A stretch of 64,000 bases of DNA, taken from the NCBI RefSeq assembly GCF_026344005.1, contig NZ_JAPKNH010000003.1:248001-312000 (forward strand). The letters run 5' to 3'. Under the pieces are notes generated by a model. That model did not search any database, was not told the origin of the DNA, and saw nothing but the letters and a program-made list of their open reading frames with translations. The stretch comes from Kaistia terrae. Lineage in GTDB: Bacteria; Pseudomonadota; Alphaproteobacteria; Rhizobiales; Kaistiaceae. This document shows positions 35,034-44,159 of this stretch, piece by piece (within the stretch, counting starts at the first letter, position 1; each line of letters opens with the position of its first letter). Both the position numbers and the translations under genes were made by a program.

Positions 35034-35719
35034 GCCAGCGCTCCCGCCTGCCGGGCAGCCGATGCGGGCGCGATTGCGGGCAGCGCTTCCAGCGTGGCGC
35101 GCAGGTCCTCGGCCCAGACGGCGATATCCTTGGGAGAGAGATCGCCGCCGGTGCGGGCAATATGCAGGGCGGAGCGTTCGGCGCCGTACGGCTGCAGCGC
35201 AAGGAACAGATCAGCGCCGTCCAGCGCGATACCGAACGTGCTCGACGACAGGCTCTCGAATGATCCGGCAAGGCCGGCTTCCAGCAGGAGCGCGACCATC
35301 TCCGGTGCGCGGTCGAGATAGAGGCTGCGCACGGGCACGGCAGCGAAGTCGGCCGGCGGCGGCTCGGTCGCCTCCGGCGCGGACTGCACCCAGATCATGC
35401 CGGCGGCCTCGACCGAGGCGTAGGTCGGCACCTTGATCGTCTCCGGCACTTCCAGGCTCGGATGCGCCGGGATGTGGCGGCACTGGCCGGCCTCGTCATA
35501 CTGCCAGCCATGATAGAGGCAGGCGATGTGATTGCCGCGCACGAAGCCGAACGAAAGCCGCATGCCGCGATGCGGACAGCGATCTTCCCAGACATGGCTG
35601 GCGCCCGACGCGTCGCGCCAGACCACCAGTTCCTTGTCGAAGAGCTGCGTCCCCGCCGAGGTCCCCGGCTCCAACCCGTCGCCAAGCGCTAGCGCATACC
35701 AGCCGGCTGCAAAACCCAT
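35030..35719 (-). CDS. Stand-alone Rieske [2Fe-2S] protein with novel C-terminal part
   Basis: A 229-residue protein. Residues 1-115 are a Rieske domain of the ring-hydroxylating oxygenase type: Cys48-Pro-His50 in WEDRCPHRGMRLSFGFV and Cys67-x2-His70 in ACLYHGWQYD. The remaining 110 residues do not contain the mononuclear-iron N-x2-D-x2-H-x4-H motif, so it cannot be a complete oxygenase subunit. ATG 35719 follows GGGGAACGGC. The missing catalytic domain appears to be the protein at 43230-44099, in the divergent operon. Alternatively it could be a ferredoxin-like electron carrier. Confidence 0.85.
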   Translation of the reverse strand: MGFAAGWYALALGDGLEPGTSAGTQLFDKELVVWRDASGASHVWEDRCPHRGMRLSFGFVRGNHIACLYHGWQYDEAGQCRHIPAHPSLEVPETIKVPTYASVEAAGMIWVQSAPEATEPPPADFAAVPVRSLYLDRAPEMVALLLEAGLAGSFESLSSSTFGIALDGADLFLALQPYGAERSALHIARTGGDLSPKDIAVWAEDLRATLEALPAIAPASAARQAGALA

Positions 35720-35756
35720 GACTGCCGTTCCCCTGTTTCTGGATATTCCGGAGCGG

Positions 35757-36020
35757 TCATTGCCGTTCCGCATTGCGATAGATGTCGAGCACGAGGCAAT
35801 CGATCGGCCCCAGGCTGCAGGCCATCTCGAACATGTCGACGAGATCGGCAGCCCCTTCGACCGCGACCTCGACCCGCTCATCACTGACCGTGCCGAGGCG
35901 CATGCCGAGCGACAGGCGGGCGGCGCGATGGCGCACGAATTCCGCAAAACTCTCCGGCTTGAAATGGCCGAGAAAGACCATCGTCACCGGCTCGGTCGTG
36001 GCTTGCCCAAGCTGCCTCAT
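35757..36020 (-). CDS. Small acylphosphatase-like protein, catalytic residues not conserved
   Basis: An 87-residue protein with the size and pattern of acylphosphatases (FVRHRAARLSLGMRLGTV, RVEVAVEG, ACSLGPIDCLVLDI). The arginine of the phosphate loop (F-R in the family) is replaced by alanine in ESFAEF, and the asparagine after the second helix is absent. It is therefore probably not an active acylphosphatase, and the fold itself is inferred. It overlaps the AraC gene as TGATG, with GTG 36023 as a possible alternative start, and precedes the Rieske gene by 37 bases. Confidence 0.65.
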   Translation of the reverse strand: MRQLGQATTEPVTMVFLGHFKPESFAEFVRHRAARLSLGMRLGTVSDERVEVAVEGAADLVDMFEMACSLGPIDCLVLDIYRNAERQ

Positions 36021-36982
36021 CACGCCAGTGCACCCTCGAATTCCGGCAATTGCTGGCGGCGATAATCGCGCGGCGCGACGCCGTAGCGCGACTTGAAGGC
36101 GCGGCGGAAATGCGCGTCGTTGTTGAAGCCCGAGCGGAGACCGATCTCGTTGACGGTCAGCGCGCGCAGATCGGCGCTCTCCAGCCCCTTGCGGCTCTGG
36201 TCGAGCCGGCGCTCGCGGATCCAGTCGGTGACGGATTGGCCGTCGCCCTGGAACAAATGGTGCAGATAGCGCACCGAGATGCCGTTGGCGCTGGCGATCC
36301 TGTCCGGGTTGAGGCCGTTATCGGCCAGCTGCGCATCGATGAAGGATTTGACCGCATTGAGGCGGCGGCGCTTGATCACCGAGCTCTGGTTTTCGTGCGC
36401 CTCCGACAACAGCGCTGCCAGCGCGCCGAGGCTGGCGACGACCCCCTCGGCAAAGGCGTCCTTGGCCCGCGCCGAGGGAATCGCATGGATGTCGGGAATG
36501 GCCCGGGCGCTGCCGAGCACGGTGGCGAGGATGCGATCGCTCGCCTCGATCCGCACGGCGCAGATGTCCTCCAGGCAGGAAACGTAAAGGCCGATGCGGC
36601 TCGACGGCACCTGCAGGATGACGACGGCGCCCTCCTCGACCTGAACATATTCGAGCGGACTGGTGGTCATGTGAAAGGCGGCCTGCCCGGCTTCGAGCTG
36701 CACGGTGCGGCCGAACTGCGAGAAGCTGCAGCGGGCGTCGAGCGGGATCGTCAGCACGAGGCGCTGGCGATGGGCGCGGTAGATCTCGTGCGGGGTCTGG
36801 ACGGCGACATAGCGCGGCGCCTTGAACAGCCTCAGGCCGAGCGTGCCGAGATCCCAGAGATTGAGGCTGGCGCGGAAGCCGGCGCGGTCGCCGGGCGCCA
36901 CCGTCATCGGGCTGCAGCTCTGCCACATCATGGCTTCCCATTCGGGATGGTCGAGCAAAGTGCGGGCACCGGACGGAAGCAT
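36020..36982 (-). CDS. AraC-family transcriptional regulator
   Basis: A 320-residue regulator. The N-terminal 180 residues resemble AraC_binding_2 (RLVLTIPLDARCSFSQFGR, TSPLEYVQ). The C-terminal 100 residues hold two helix-turn-helix motifs (NPDRIASANGISVRYLHHLFQ and LTVNEIGLRSGFNNDAHFRRAFK) and the end YGVAPRDYRR. ATG 36982 with GAGGGG upstream is chosen over 37015. It heads the leftward purine run and lies back to back with the adenosine deaminase operon, so it probably controls both. Confidence 0.92.
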   Translation of the reverse strand: MLPSGARTLLDHPEWEAMMWQSCSPMTVAPGDRAGFRASLNLWDLGTLGLRLFKAPRYVAVQTPHEIYRAHRQRLVLTIPLDARCSFSQFGRTVQLEAGQAAFHMTTSPLEYVQVEEGAVVILQVPSSRIGLYVSCLEDICAVRIEASDRILATVLGSARAIPDIHAIPSARAKDAFAEGVVASLGALAALLSEAHENQSSVIKRRRLNAVKSFIDAQLADNGLNPDRIASANGISVRYLHHLFQGDGQSVTDWIRERRLDQSRKGLESADLRALTVNEIGLRSGFNNDAHFRRAFKSRYGVAPRDYRRQQLPEFEGALA

Positions 36983-37262
36983 GAATTCCCCTCGTGGTGG
37001 GCGACGGATGCCCATCGCCTAACATTCAGGCATGTCTAACCTGTAGGCAATGCGACATCAATGCGCCTTCGCATCGGCGAGGCCGGAGCGACCCTCCGCC
37101 GAGCGCAACACGACCGGCGCGAGAGCGCAACGCCCCTCATGGCGTTGGACGCGGAAGCCGGTCAACGCCTTGGATCGGCAGGCCAGCCCAGCCCGCAGCC
37201 ATCATCGCAGGAAATTGGGACTGGCCTGAACATTGCTTCACAGGACCCCAGGAGTGAACCCG
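36983..37262. promoter_or_regulatory. Divergent control region of the purine regulon
   Basis: 280 bases between the AraC gene and the adenosine deaminase gene must hold both promoters. A loose inverted repeat CAGG-catgtctaa-CCTG is at about 37028-37044. No strong -35/-10 pair could be fixed. Confidence 0.4.
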
Positions 37263-38327
37263 ATGGACCTTGCCAGTTTCGCGCGCCGCATCCCCAAGAT
37301 CGAATTGCACCTTCATCTCGAAGGGGCAGTCCGGCCGTCGACTTTCGTGGAACTGGCGCGAAAGAACGCCGTCGAACTGCCGCCCTTTAGCGAGATCGAC
37401 GAACTCTACCGCTATGACAATCTGCCGGATTTCCTGAAGATCTACGATCTGGTCAGCCGCTCGATCCGCGACGCCGACGACTTTCATCGCGTCACCTATG
37501 AGATGCTGGAAAGCTGCGCGGCCAGCAACGCGCGCCATGTCGAGTTCTTCCTCTCGGCCCATGCCCATCTGGCGCAGGGCGTCGCTTACCAGACCATGCT
37601 GGAAGGCGTCCTGGCGGCGATGGCCGACATAGAGACCGACAAGGGCATCACCTCGCGGCTGATCCCGGCCCACAGCCGGGAACTCGGCCCCGAGAACGGC
37701 CTCGAATTCCTCGACATGGTGCTGGCCCATCGCAGCGACGAAATCATCGGCATCGGCCTCGACTACAACGAGGCGCCCTTCCCGCCCGCCCCATTCCAGC
37801 CGCTGTTCGAGCGCGCGAAGCAGGCCGGCCTGCATGTGACTGCCCATGCCGGCGAAGGTGGCCCCGCCGCCAACGTGCGGGATTCGCTGGAGATTCTGGG
37901 CGTCGAGCGGATCGACCACGGCTATCACGTCGTCGACGATCCGGCCCTCGTCGCGCAATGCCGCGAGGCCGGCACCTTCTTCACCTGCTGCCCGAGCACG
38001 ACAGAGGCGACGACCCAGTGGCGCGACCTGTCGGCACCGGACCATGCCATCCGCCAGATGCTCGATGCCGGGTTGAACGTCACCATCCATTCCGATGACC
38101 CGCCGATGTTCGCGACGGATCTGGCCAATGAATATGTCTTGGCCGCCTCGAAATTGCGCATGGACGCCCAGATGCTCAAGAAATGCGCACTCGATAGCAT
38201 CCGCGCCTCCTGGCTCGACGAAAGCGTCAAGCGCGCCTGGCTTGCCGACTGGTCGACCGAAATCGACGGGCTGATGGCCGAACTCGACGCCGCGACCGCC
38301 GCATCCCACCCAGAACTCACTTCCTGA
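37263..38327 (+). CDS. add: Adenosine deaminase
   Basis: A 354-residue enzyme of the adenosine/AMP deaminase family. Zinc-binding PKIELHLHLEGAVRP is at the N-terminus, the catalytic region HVTAHAGEGG in the middle, RIDHGYHVVDD and the late SDDPPMF complete the set. It converts adenosine to inosine. ATG 37263 has CAGGAG upstream. It is the first gene of the rightward operon, followed by a nucleoside importer. Some members of this family act on adenine instead; that alternative is not excluded. Confidence 0.88.
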   Translation: MDLASFARRIPKIELHLHLEGAVRPSTFVELARKNAVELPPFSEIDELYRYDNLPDFLKIYDLVSRSIRDADDFHRVTYEMLESCAASNARHVEFFLSAHAHLAQGVAYQTMLEGVLAAMADIETDKGITSRLIPAHSRELGPENGLEFLDMVLAHRSDEIIGIGLDYNEAPFPPAPFQPLFERAKQAGLHVTAHAGEGGPAANVRDSLEILGVERIDHGYHVVDDPALVAQCREAGTFFTCCPSTTEATTQWRDLSAPDHAIRQMLDAGLNVTIHSDDPPMFATDLANEYVLAASKLRMDAQMLKKCALDSIRASWLDESVKRAWLADWSTEIDGLMAELDAATAASHPELTS

Positions 38328-38352
38328 ACACCACAAAAACCGAGGGGACAGA

Positions 38353-39477
38353 ATGATCGACTTCAAGAACATGGACCGCCGCCGCTTCATGGGCCTTGCC
38401 GGCATGACGGCCGCCTCGTCGCTGATGCTGCCGCAGTTCGCCCGGCCGGCCTTCGGCGCCACGCCGCTCGCCGCCGTCAAGGAAGAAGAGGCCGTGATCG
38501 GCTTCGGCCATGTCGGCCCGATCTCGGACGAGGGCTGGACCTGGAGCCACCACCAGGGTCTCGAAGCGGTCAAGGCCGCCTTCCCGAAGGCAAAGTATCT
38601 CGAAGTCGAGAACATCCCCTTCTCGGCCGATTGCACGCGCATCTATCGCCAGATGGTGTCCGACGGCGCCAACATGATCATCTCGACGTCGAACTACGGC
38701 GATTTGATCTATGAGGTCTCGGACCGCGCCACCGACGTCGCCTTCATGGAGTGCGACGGCCACCGCAAGGCCGACAACCTCTCCTACTACTACATCCAGC
38801 ATTGGTTCCCGACCTATGTGGCGGGCGTCGCCGCCGGCATGCTGTCGAAATCCGGCAAGCTCGGCTATGTCGCCTCCTTCCCGGTTCCGGCCGTGTTCTG
38901 CGGCACCAACGCCTTCCTGATGGGCGCGCGCACGGTCAATCCGGAAGCGACGTTGCAGACGGTCGTCATCAATTCCTGGTTCGACCCGCAGGGTGCCAAG
39001 CAGGCCGGCACCGCGCTGATCGACAATGGCTGCGATTTCCTCTTCGGCATCATGGACGAGGCCGCCTACCTGCAGGTCGCGCAGGAGCGCGGCGTCTGGG
39101 CGGCGATGTGGAACACCGACATCCGTCGCTATGGCCCGGATGCCTATGTCACCTCGATCGTCCTCGACTGGAACCAGTACTACGTCGACCAGGTCCGCAA
39201 GCGGCTGGCCGGCGAATGGACCGGCGGCGAAGGCACGCTGCTGCCGATGGGCAAGGGCATCGACCGCGACGCCTGGGGCGCCAAGGTTCCGGCCGAGGTT
39301 GCCGCCAAGGCAGACGCCGTGCGCGACCGCATCCTCAACGACGGCTTCAATCCCTTCGTCGGCGAGATCAAGGACGTCGACGGCAATGTCCGCGTCAAGG
39401 CCGGCGAGACCATGAGCCCGGAAGCTCTCTACACCTGGGACTGGTCGATCGAGGGCGTGTCCGGCCTCAAGGTCTGA
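38353..39477 (+). CDS. BMP-family nucleoside-binding lipoprotein-like protein
   Basis: A 374-residue basic-membrane-protein (PnrA/TmpC type) binding protein. MDRRRFMGLAGMTAASS is a twin-arginine signal with cleavage near AFG-ATPL. The mature part has VIGFGHVGPISDEGWTWSHHQG, a long Asn/Asp-rich pocket region and GYVASFPVPAVFCGTNAF. No lipobox cysteine is seen. BMP proteins bind purine nucleosides, which fits the flanking deaminases. GAGGGGA precedes the ATG. Confidence 0.88.
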   Translation: MIDFKNMDRRRFMGLAGMTAASSLMLPQFARPAFGATPLAAVKEEEAVIGFGHVGPISDEGWTWSHHQGLEAVKAAFPKAKYLEVENIPFSADCTRIYRQMVSDGANMIISTSNYGDLIYEVSDRATDVAFMECDGHRKADNLSYYYIQHWFPTYVAGVAAGMLSKSGKLGYVASFPVPAVFCGTNAFLMGARTVNPEATLQTVVINSWFDPQGAKQAGTALIDNGCDFLFGIMDEAAYLQVAQERGVWAAMWNTDIRRYGPDAYVTSIVLDWNQYYVDQVRKRLAGEWTGGEGTLLPMGKGIDRDAWGAKVPAEVAAKADAVRDRILNDGFNPFVGEIKDVDGNVRVKAGETMSPEALYTWDWSIEGVSGLKV

Positions 39478-39491
39478 CGCCACGCAAACAG

Positions 39492-39513
39492 CCCCTCCCT
39501 GCGAAGGGAGGGG
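39492..39513 (+). repeat. Family B-type hairpin between binding-protein and ATPase genes
   Basis: CCCCTCCCT (39492-39500) pairs with AGGGAGGGG (39505-39513) around GCGA. It is placed as an intercistronic hairpin after the binding-protein gene, as also seen at 13413 and 3944. Confidence 0.6.
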
Positions 39514-39550
39514 CGCACTCCCCGCCTGTTAACGACGAGGACGCCCATCG

Positions 39551-41128
39551 ATGCCTGAACTTGCGGTCCAGAACGCTCCCGCCAAGCCGATCATCGCGCT
39601 GGAAGGCATCGGCAAGGTGTTTCCGGGCGTCATCGCCAATGCGGATGTCGATTTCGACCTGCGCCCAGGCGAGATCCACGCGCTGCTCGGCGAGAATGGC
39701 GCCGGCAAATCGACGCTGATGAACATCCTGACCGGCATCTACCGGCCGGATTCCGGCCGCATCCTGCTCGACGGCGTCGCCCAGAGCTTCAATTCGCCGG
39801 TCGAGGCGATTGCCGCCGGCATCGGCATGGTGCACCAGCATTTCAAGCTGGTGCGCGCCTTCACCGTCGCCGAGAACGTCCATCTGGGCTGGAAGGATAC
39901 GCCGCGTTTCGCCTCGGCGCAGGTGCTGGAAGCGCGGACGCGGGAACTCGCCGAGCGCTACGGCCTCGCCGTCCGCCCCGAAGCGCGCATCGACGAACTT
40001 TCCGCCGGCGAGCAGCAGCGCGTCGAAATCCTGCGTGTATTGGCCCGCCAGGCGCGCGTGCTGATCCTGGACGAACCGACCGCCGTGCTGACGCCCGCCG
40101 AGGCGCGTACCCTGTTCAAGGCGCTGCGAGCTTTCCGCGCCGCCGGCAACTCGGTCATCTTCATCAGCCACAAGCTCGACGAGGTGCTGGAGATTTCCGA
40201 CCGCGTCACGGTGCTGCGCGGCGGCCGCAAGGTCGTCACCGAGCCGACGGCCAACTGCACCACGACCAAGCTGGCCCAGTTGATGGTTGGCCGCGAGATG
40301 GTGCTGGGCGGCCTGCGCGAGGCAATGGCGCCGCGCAGCGAACCCGGCCGCGTCGTGATCTCGCTGCAGAACGTATCCGCCGCCGATGATCGCGGCCGCG
40401 CCGGGCTGATCGATGCCAATCTTGAAGTGCGGGCCGGCGAGATCCTTGGCATCGCCGGTGTCGCCGGCAACGGCCAGCGCGAGCTCTCCGAAATCCTGAC
40501 CGGCGTGCGCAAGCCGACCAGCGGCCAGATCCTGATCGAAGGCGTCGCGGTCGAGGACCCGTCGCCGTCGCTGTTCCTCGATATCGGCGTCGGCCATATC
40601 CCGGAGGATCGGCTGCGCAGCGGCGTCGCGCCCAGCCTCTCGGTCAGCGACAACGCCGTGCTGCGCGCCTACACCGAGCCGCCGATCGCGCAGGGAATCC
40701 TGTTCAAGCCCGGCGCCGCCGACACGCTCGCCAGAGAGATCGCGGCCGATGCCGAGGTGACCCTGCCGTCGCTGCGCACGCCGATCCGCAACCTTTCCGG
40801 CGGCAACCAGCAGCGCCTCGTCGCCCGGCGCGAAATGCGCATCGCCAGGCTCGCCATCGTCGCCGCCTATCCGAGCCGCGGCCTCGATGTCGGCGCGATC
40901 GCGACGCTGCTTCGCTACCTGATCGACCTGCGCAATTCCGGCGTCGCCGTCGTGCTGATTTCCGAGGAGCTATCCGAATTGTTCGACGTCACCGACCGCA
41001 TCGCCGTCATGTTCAAGGGACGGGTGATGGGGCTGTTCGAGACACAGGACGCCGATCTCGAAACGGTCGGCCTGCTGATGGGCGGGCAGACGAAGCAGCC
41101 TGTCGTCCAGACCGTCGAGGCCGCCTGA
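39551..41128 (+). CDS. Nucleoside ABC transporter ATPase, double NBD (YufO/NupO-like)
   Basis: A 525-residue ATPase with two nucleotide-binding domains. NBD1: Walker A GENGAGKST, signature LSAGEQQ, Walker B VLILDEP. NBD2: Walker A region GVAGNGQRELS, signature LSGGNQQ, and a Walker B of LAIVAAYPSRGLDVG without the usual glutamate, which is normal for the second half in the BMP-type importers. The stop is one base before the permease ATG. Confidence 0.9.
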   Translation: MPELAVQNAPAKPIIALEGIGKVFPGVIANADVDFDLRPGEIHALLGENGAGKSTLMNILTGIYRPDSGRILLDGVAQSFNSPVEAIAAGIGMVHQHFKLVRAFTVAENVHLGWKDTPRFASAQVLEARTRELAERYGLAVRPEARIDELSAGEQQRVEILRVLARQARVLILDEPTAVLTPAEARTLFKALRAFRAAGNSVIFISHKLDEVLEISDRVTVLRGGRKVVTEPTANCTTTKLAQLMVGREMVLGGLREAMAPRSEPGRVVISLQNVSAADDRGRAGLIDANLEVRAGEILGIAGVAGNGQRELSEILTGVRKPTSGQILIEGVAVEDPSPSLFLDIGVGHIPEDRLRSGVAPSLSVSDNAVLRAYTEPPIAQGILFKPGAADTLAREIAADAEVTLPSLRTPIRNLSGGNQQRLVARREMRIARLAIVAAYPSRGLDVGAIATLLRYLIDLRNSGVAVVLISEELSELFDVTDRIAVMFKGRVMGLFETQDADLETVGLLMGGQTKQPVVQTVEAA

Positions 41129-41129
41129 C

Positions 41130-42209
41130 ATGAGCGGATTGCAATCCCTCCGCCTCGTTCGCGTCTCGGCCGTCTCCGGCCGCCGCATCCTCGCCGCGCG
41201 CGTGCTGAGCTTCATCGCGGCGCTAGCGGTCGGCGCCATCGTGCTCGCCGCTTGTGGCTTCGATCCGCTGCATCTCGGCACCCAGATCATCAAGAAGAGC
41301 CTCGGCTCGCGCTTCGGGCTGGAAGATCTCGGCCTGCTGCTGACGCCGCTGATCCTGACCGGCCTCGCCGTCACGGTGATGATGAAGATCGGCCTCTGGA
41401 ACATCGGCGCCGACGGCCAGTTCTACATCGGCGCCTTCGCAGCGACGGCCATCGGCCTGTTCGTCAAGGGCCCGGAGCCGTTCATGCTGCTGCTCTGCTT
41501 CATCGCGGGCGCAGCCGGCGGCGCTGTCTGGATTCTCGTGCCGACGCTGGCCCGCGCCTATGGCAAGGTCGACGAGATCATTACGACGCTGCTGTTGAAC
41601 TTCGTCGCCTTGCTGCTGGTCTATTACGTCGCCACGGGCCCGTGGCGGGATCGCACCACCGGCACCGTCGCCTCGACCGGCCGCGTGCCCTACGAGATGC
41701 CGGATTTCTTCGGCTCGCTGCATTGGGGCTTCGTCATCGCGCTGATCGCGCCGGTGCTGTTTGGCTTGCTGCTGCGCTACACCAAATGGGGCTATGAAAT
41801 CCGCCTGACCGGTGCCAATCCGGAAGCCGCGCACTATGCCGGCATTCCGGTCCGCCGCCGGATGATCACCATCATGCTTCTCTCCGGCGCCATCGCCGGC
41901 ATTGCCGGCATGCTGGAAGTGACCGGCACGGTGCATCGCCTGCAGGGCGGCATTTCCAACAATTACGGTTATCTCGGCGTCATGGTCGCGGTGTTGGCGC
42001 GCGGGTCGCCGGCCGGCGTCATCGCCGGTGCGCTCTTGATGGCGATCATCCTGAACGCCGGCATCATCTTGCAGACGCAGGGCCTGACCACCGCCGCCGT
42101 TCTCGCCCTGACCGGCCTGATCATGATGTTCACGGCGGTTGCCGACCAGTTCGCCCATTACCGCCTCGTCCGTGCCCTGCCCCAGGCAGCGGCGACGGCG
42201 GCTGGCTGA
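41130..42209 (+). CDS. Nucleoside ABC transporter permease 1 (YufP-like)
   Basis: A 359-residue BPD_transp_2 permease with about ten hydrophobic segments. TVMMKIGLWNIGADGQFYIGAFAA and YEIRLTGANPEAAHYAGIPV are the family segments. It forms one half of the heterodimeric channel. Function in purine nucleoside uptake is inferred from the binding protein and the flanking deaminases. Confidence 0.9.
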   Translation: MSGLQSLRLVRVSAVSGRRILAARVLSFIAALAVGAIVLAACGFDPLHLGTQIIKKSLGSRFGLEDLGLLLTPLILTGLAVTVMMKIGLWNIGADGQFYIGAFAATAIGLFVKGPEPFMLLLCFIAGAAGGAVWILVPTLARAYGKVDEIITTLLLNFVALLLVYYVATGPWRDRTTGTVASTGRVPYEMPDFFGSLHWGFVIALIAPVLFGLLLRYTKWGYEIRLTGANPEAAHYAGIPVRRRMITIMLLSGAIAGIAGMLEVTGTVHRLQGGISNNYGYLGVMVAVLARGSPAGVIAGALLMAIILNAGIILQTQGLTTAAVLALTGLIMMFTAVADQFAHYRLVRALPQAAATAAG

Positions 42210-42218
42210 GGAAATCCC

Positions 42219-43154
42219 ATGGAACTCATCACCGGCATCCTGACGACGGCGTTCCTGGCAGGCGGCGTGTTGGCGCTGGCAGCGCTCGGCGAAGTGCTGG
42301 CCGAGCGCGTCGGCGTCTTCAATCTCGGCGTCGAAGGGCTGATGGCGCTGGGTGGCGTCACCGGCATCATCGCCGTGACGCTCTATCCCAACCCGTTCTT
42401 CGGCTTCGCTATGGCGCTGCTGGTCGGCCTCGGCTTCGGCGCGCTGTTCGCGCTCGCGACCGTCGTCTTCCGCGCCAACCAGGTGCTGTGCGGTCTGGCG
42501 CTGACCATGCTCGGCTCCGGCCTCGCCGTCACCATCGGCAAGAGCTATTCCGGCATGCCGGCCAAGGCGACGTTCGAGAAGATCATCGTGCCCTATCTGA
42601 GCGATCTGCCTATCCTCGGCCGCGCCTTCTTCTCGCAGAATATCCTCGTCTACCTGATCTATCTGATCATCCCGGCCATCATCTCCTTCGTGCTGTTCCG
42701 CACCCGCCACGGCATGAATGTCCGCGCCGTCGGCGAGAACCCGGCCGCCGCCGATTCCGCCGGCATCCCGGTGACGCTGATCCGTTTCTGCTACGTCACC
42801 ATCGGCGCGGCGCTCGGCGCGGGGGCCGGCGCCTATCTGACGCTCGCCTTCGTGCCGTCCTGGTCGGACGGTGTGGTCGCAGGACGCGGCTGGATCGCGG
42901 TGGCGCTGGTGATCTTCGCCGGCTACCGGCCGTTCGGCGCGGTGTTCGGCGCGCTGCTCTTCGGCGTCATCACGGCGATCGGCTATGTCGGTCAGGCGCG
43001 CAACTGGCCGATCTCGCCCACCTTCCTGTCGATGCTGCCCTATCTCGGCACCATGCTGGCGATGATTCTGCCCGTGTTCCTCTGGCGTCGCCTGCGGCTC
43101 GGCTTCACCGCCCCGGCCGGCCTCGGCGTGCCGTTCTTCCGCGACGAACGATGA
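42219..43154 (+). CDS. Nucleoside ABC transporter permease 2 (YufQ-like)
   Basis: A 311-residue permease, second half of the channel. The family segment ERVGVFNLGVEGLMALGGVTG is near residue 30, and MNVRAVGENPAAADSAGIPV is the cytoplasmic loop. GAGGAAA lies before the ATG. Confidence 0.9.
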   Translation: MELITGILTTAFLAGGVLALAALGEVLAERVGVFNLGVEGLMALGGVTGIIAVTLYPNPFFGFAMALLVGLGFGALFALATVVFRANQVLCGLALTMLGSGLAVTIGKSYSGMPAKATFEKIIVPYLSDLPILGRAFFSQNILVYLIYLIIPAIISFVLFRTRHGMNVRAVGENPAAADSAGIPVTLIRFCYVTIGAALGAGAGAYLTLAFVPSWSDGVVAGRGWIAVALVIFAGYRPFGAVFGALLFGVITAIGYVGQARNWPISPTFLSMLPYLGTMLAMILPVFLWRRLRLGFTAPAGLGVPFFRDER

Positions 43155-43229
43155 CCCGGCTCGCTCGAGAAGCGAGTGTGTGCAACATTTGGCGGCCTGC
43201 CCGCCGCATCTGCCCTGAGGAGAATGGCC

Positions 43230-44099
43230 ATGGCAAGACCGGCTGAAAAAGCATCCCTCGACCAGTGGTACGTGATCGACATCGCGGCCGATATTCCGGC
43301 CGAGGCGAAGCCGAACCGGCTGCTCGGCCGCGACCTCGTCGTCTCCCGCGATGCGGCCGGAACCGTCGTCGTGCGGGAGAAGCTGGAAGGCGGCGCGCTT
43401 GGCGAGAGCCTGCCGACGCGCGACCGCTACGGCTTCATCTGGACGACGCTCGGCACGCCGGAGCGTGAACTGTTCGACATACCCGAAGCCGACGAGCCCG
43501 ACCGGCGGCATGTCGTCTGCGGCGCGGTCGCCGTCCGCGCCTCGGGCCTGCGCATCGTCGAGAACTTCCTCGACATGGCGCATTTTCCCTTCGTCCACAC
43601 AGACATCCTCGGTGCCGAGCCGCACACCGAAGTGCGCCACTACACGACCGAGATCCGCCGCGACGTCGACGAGGTCTGGGCCACCAATTGCGAGTTCTTC
43701 CAGCCGCAGGCCGCCCTTTCGGCCGCGGGCGGGATCATGACGCAGTACATGTACCGCGTCGCGGCCCCGTTCCAGACGCTGCTCTACAAGACCTGCCCGG
43801 CGGCGGCGAACCGCTGGGACGTGATCTGCCTGTTCGTGCAGCCGCTCGACCATGACCGCTGCCGCGCCCATCCGGTGATGTTCATCATCGACGACGAGAG
43901 CACGCTGACCAGCATGGTGCATTTCCAGCAGCTGATCTTCCTGCAGGACCGCATCATCCTGGAGAACCAGCGCCCGCGCCTGCTGCCTCTGGAACCCCGT
44001 GCGGAAATTCCGACCCGCGCCGACATTTCCTCCGTCGCCTACCGGCGCTGGCTGAAGGAGAAGGGCGTCACCTTCGGAACCGCCGAACGCGCCGCCTGA
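43230..44099 (+). CDS. Rieske-oxygenase catalytic subunit lacking the Rieske domain (NdmC-like organisation)
   Basis: A 289-residue protein. The start WYVIDIAADIPAE-LLGRDLVVSR is the normal N-terminal strand of a VanA/Ndm-type oxygenase. After residue 50 the cluster-binding CxH and CxxH parts are absent and the sequence passes to RYGFIWTTLG. The mononuclear-iron site is complete: Asn112-x2-Asp115-x2-His118-x4-His123, and Asp240 in FLQD as third ligand. It needs an external Rieske protein, most simply the one at 35030-35719. ATG 43230 is favoured because GAGGAG is 7 nt upstream. A purine or methylpurine substrate is inferred from context. Confidence 0.85.
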   Translation: MARPAEKASLDQWYVIDIAADIPAEAKPNRLLGRDLVVSRDAAGTVVVREKLEGGALGESLPTRDRYGFIWTTLGTPERELFDIPEADEPDRRHVVCGAVAVRASGLRIVENFLDMAHFPFVHTDILGAEPHTEVRHYTTEIRRDVDEVWATNCEFFQPQAALSAAGGIMTQYMYRVAAPFQTLLYKTCPAAANRWDVICLFVQPLDHDRCRAHPVMFIIDDESTLTSMVHFQQLIFLQDRIILENQRPRLLPLEPRAEIPTRADISSVAYRRWLKEKGVTFGTAERAA

Positions 44100-44159
44100 C
44101 CATTCCAGCCTCCTTCCGCCAGATCCATCCAGAAGCCAGCATTCCGGGGCAGCCTTTCC

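Noticed and set aside
35757-36020. The 87-residue protein as an antitoxin
   Set aside because: No toxin partner or DNA-binding motif is present, and the pattern fits an acylphosphatase-like fold better.
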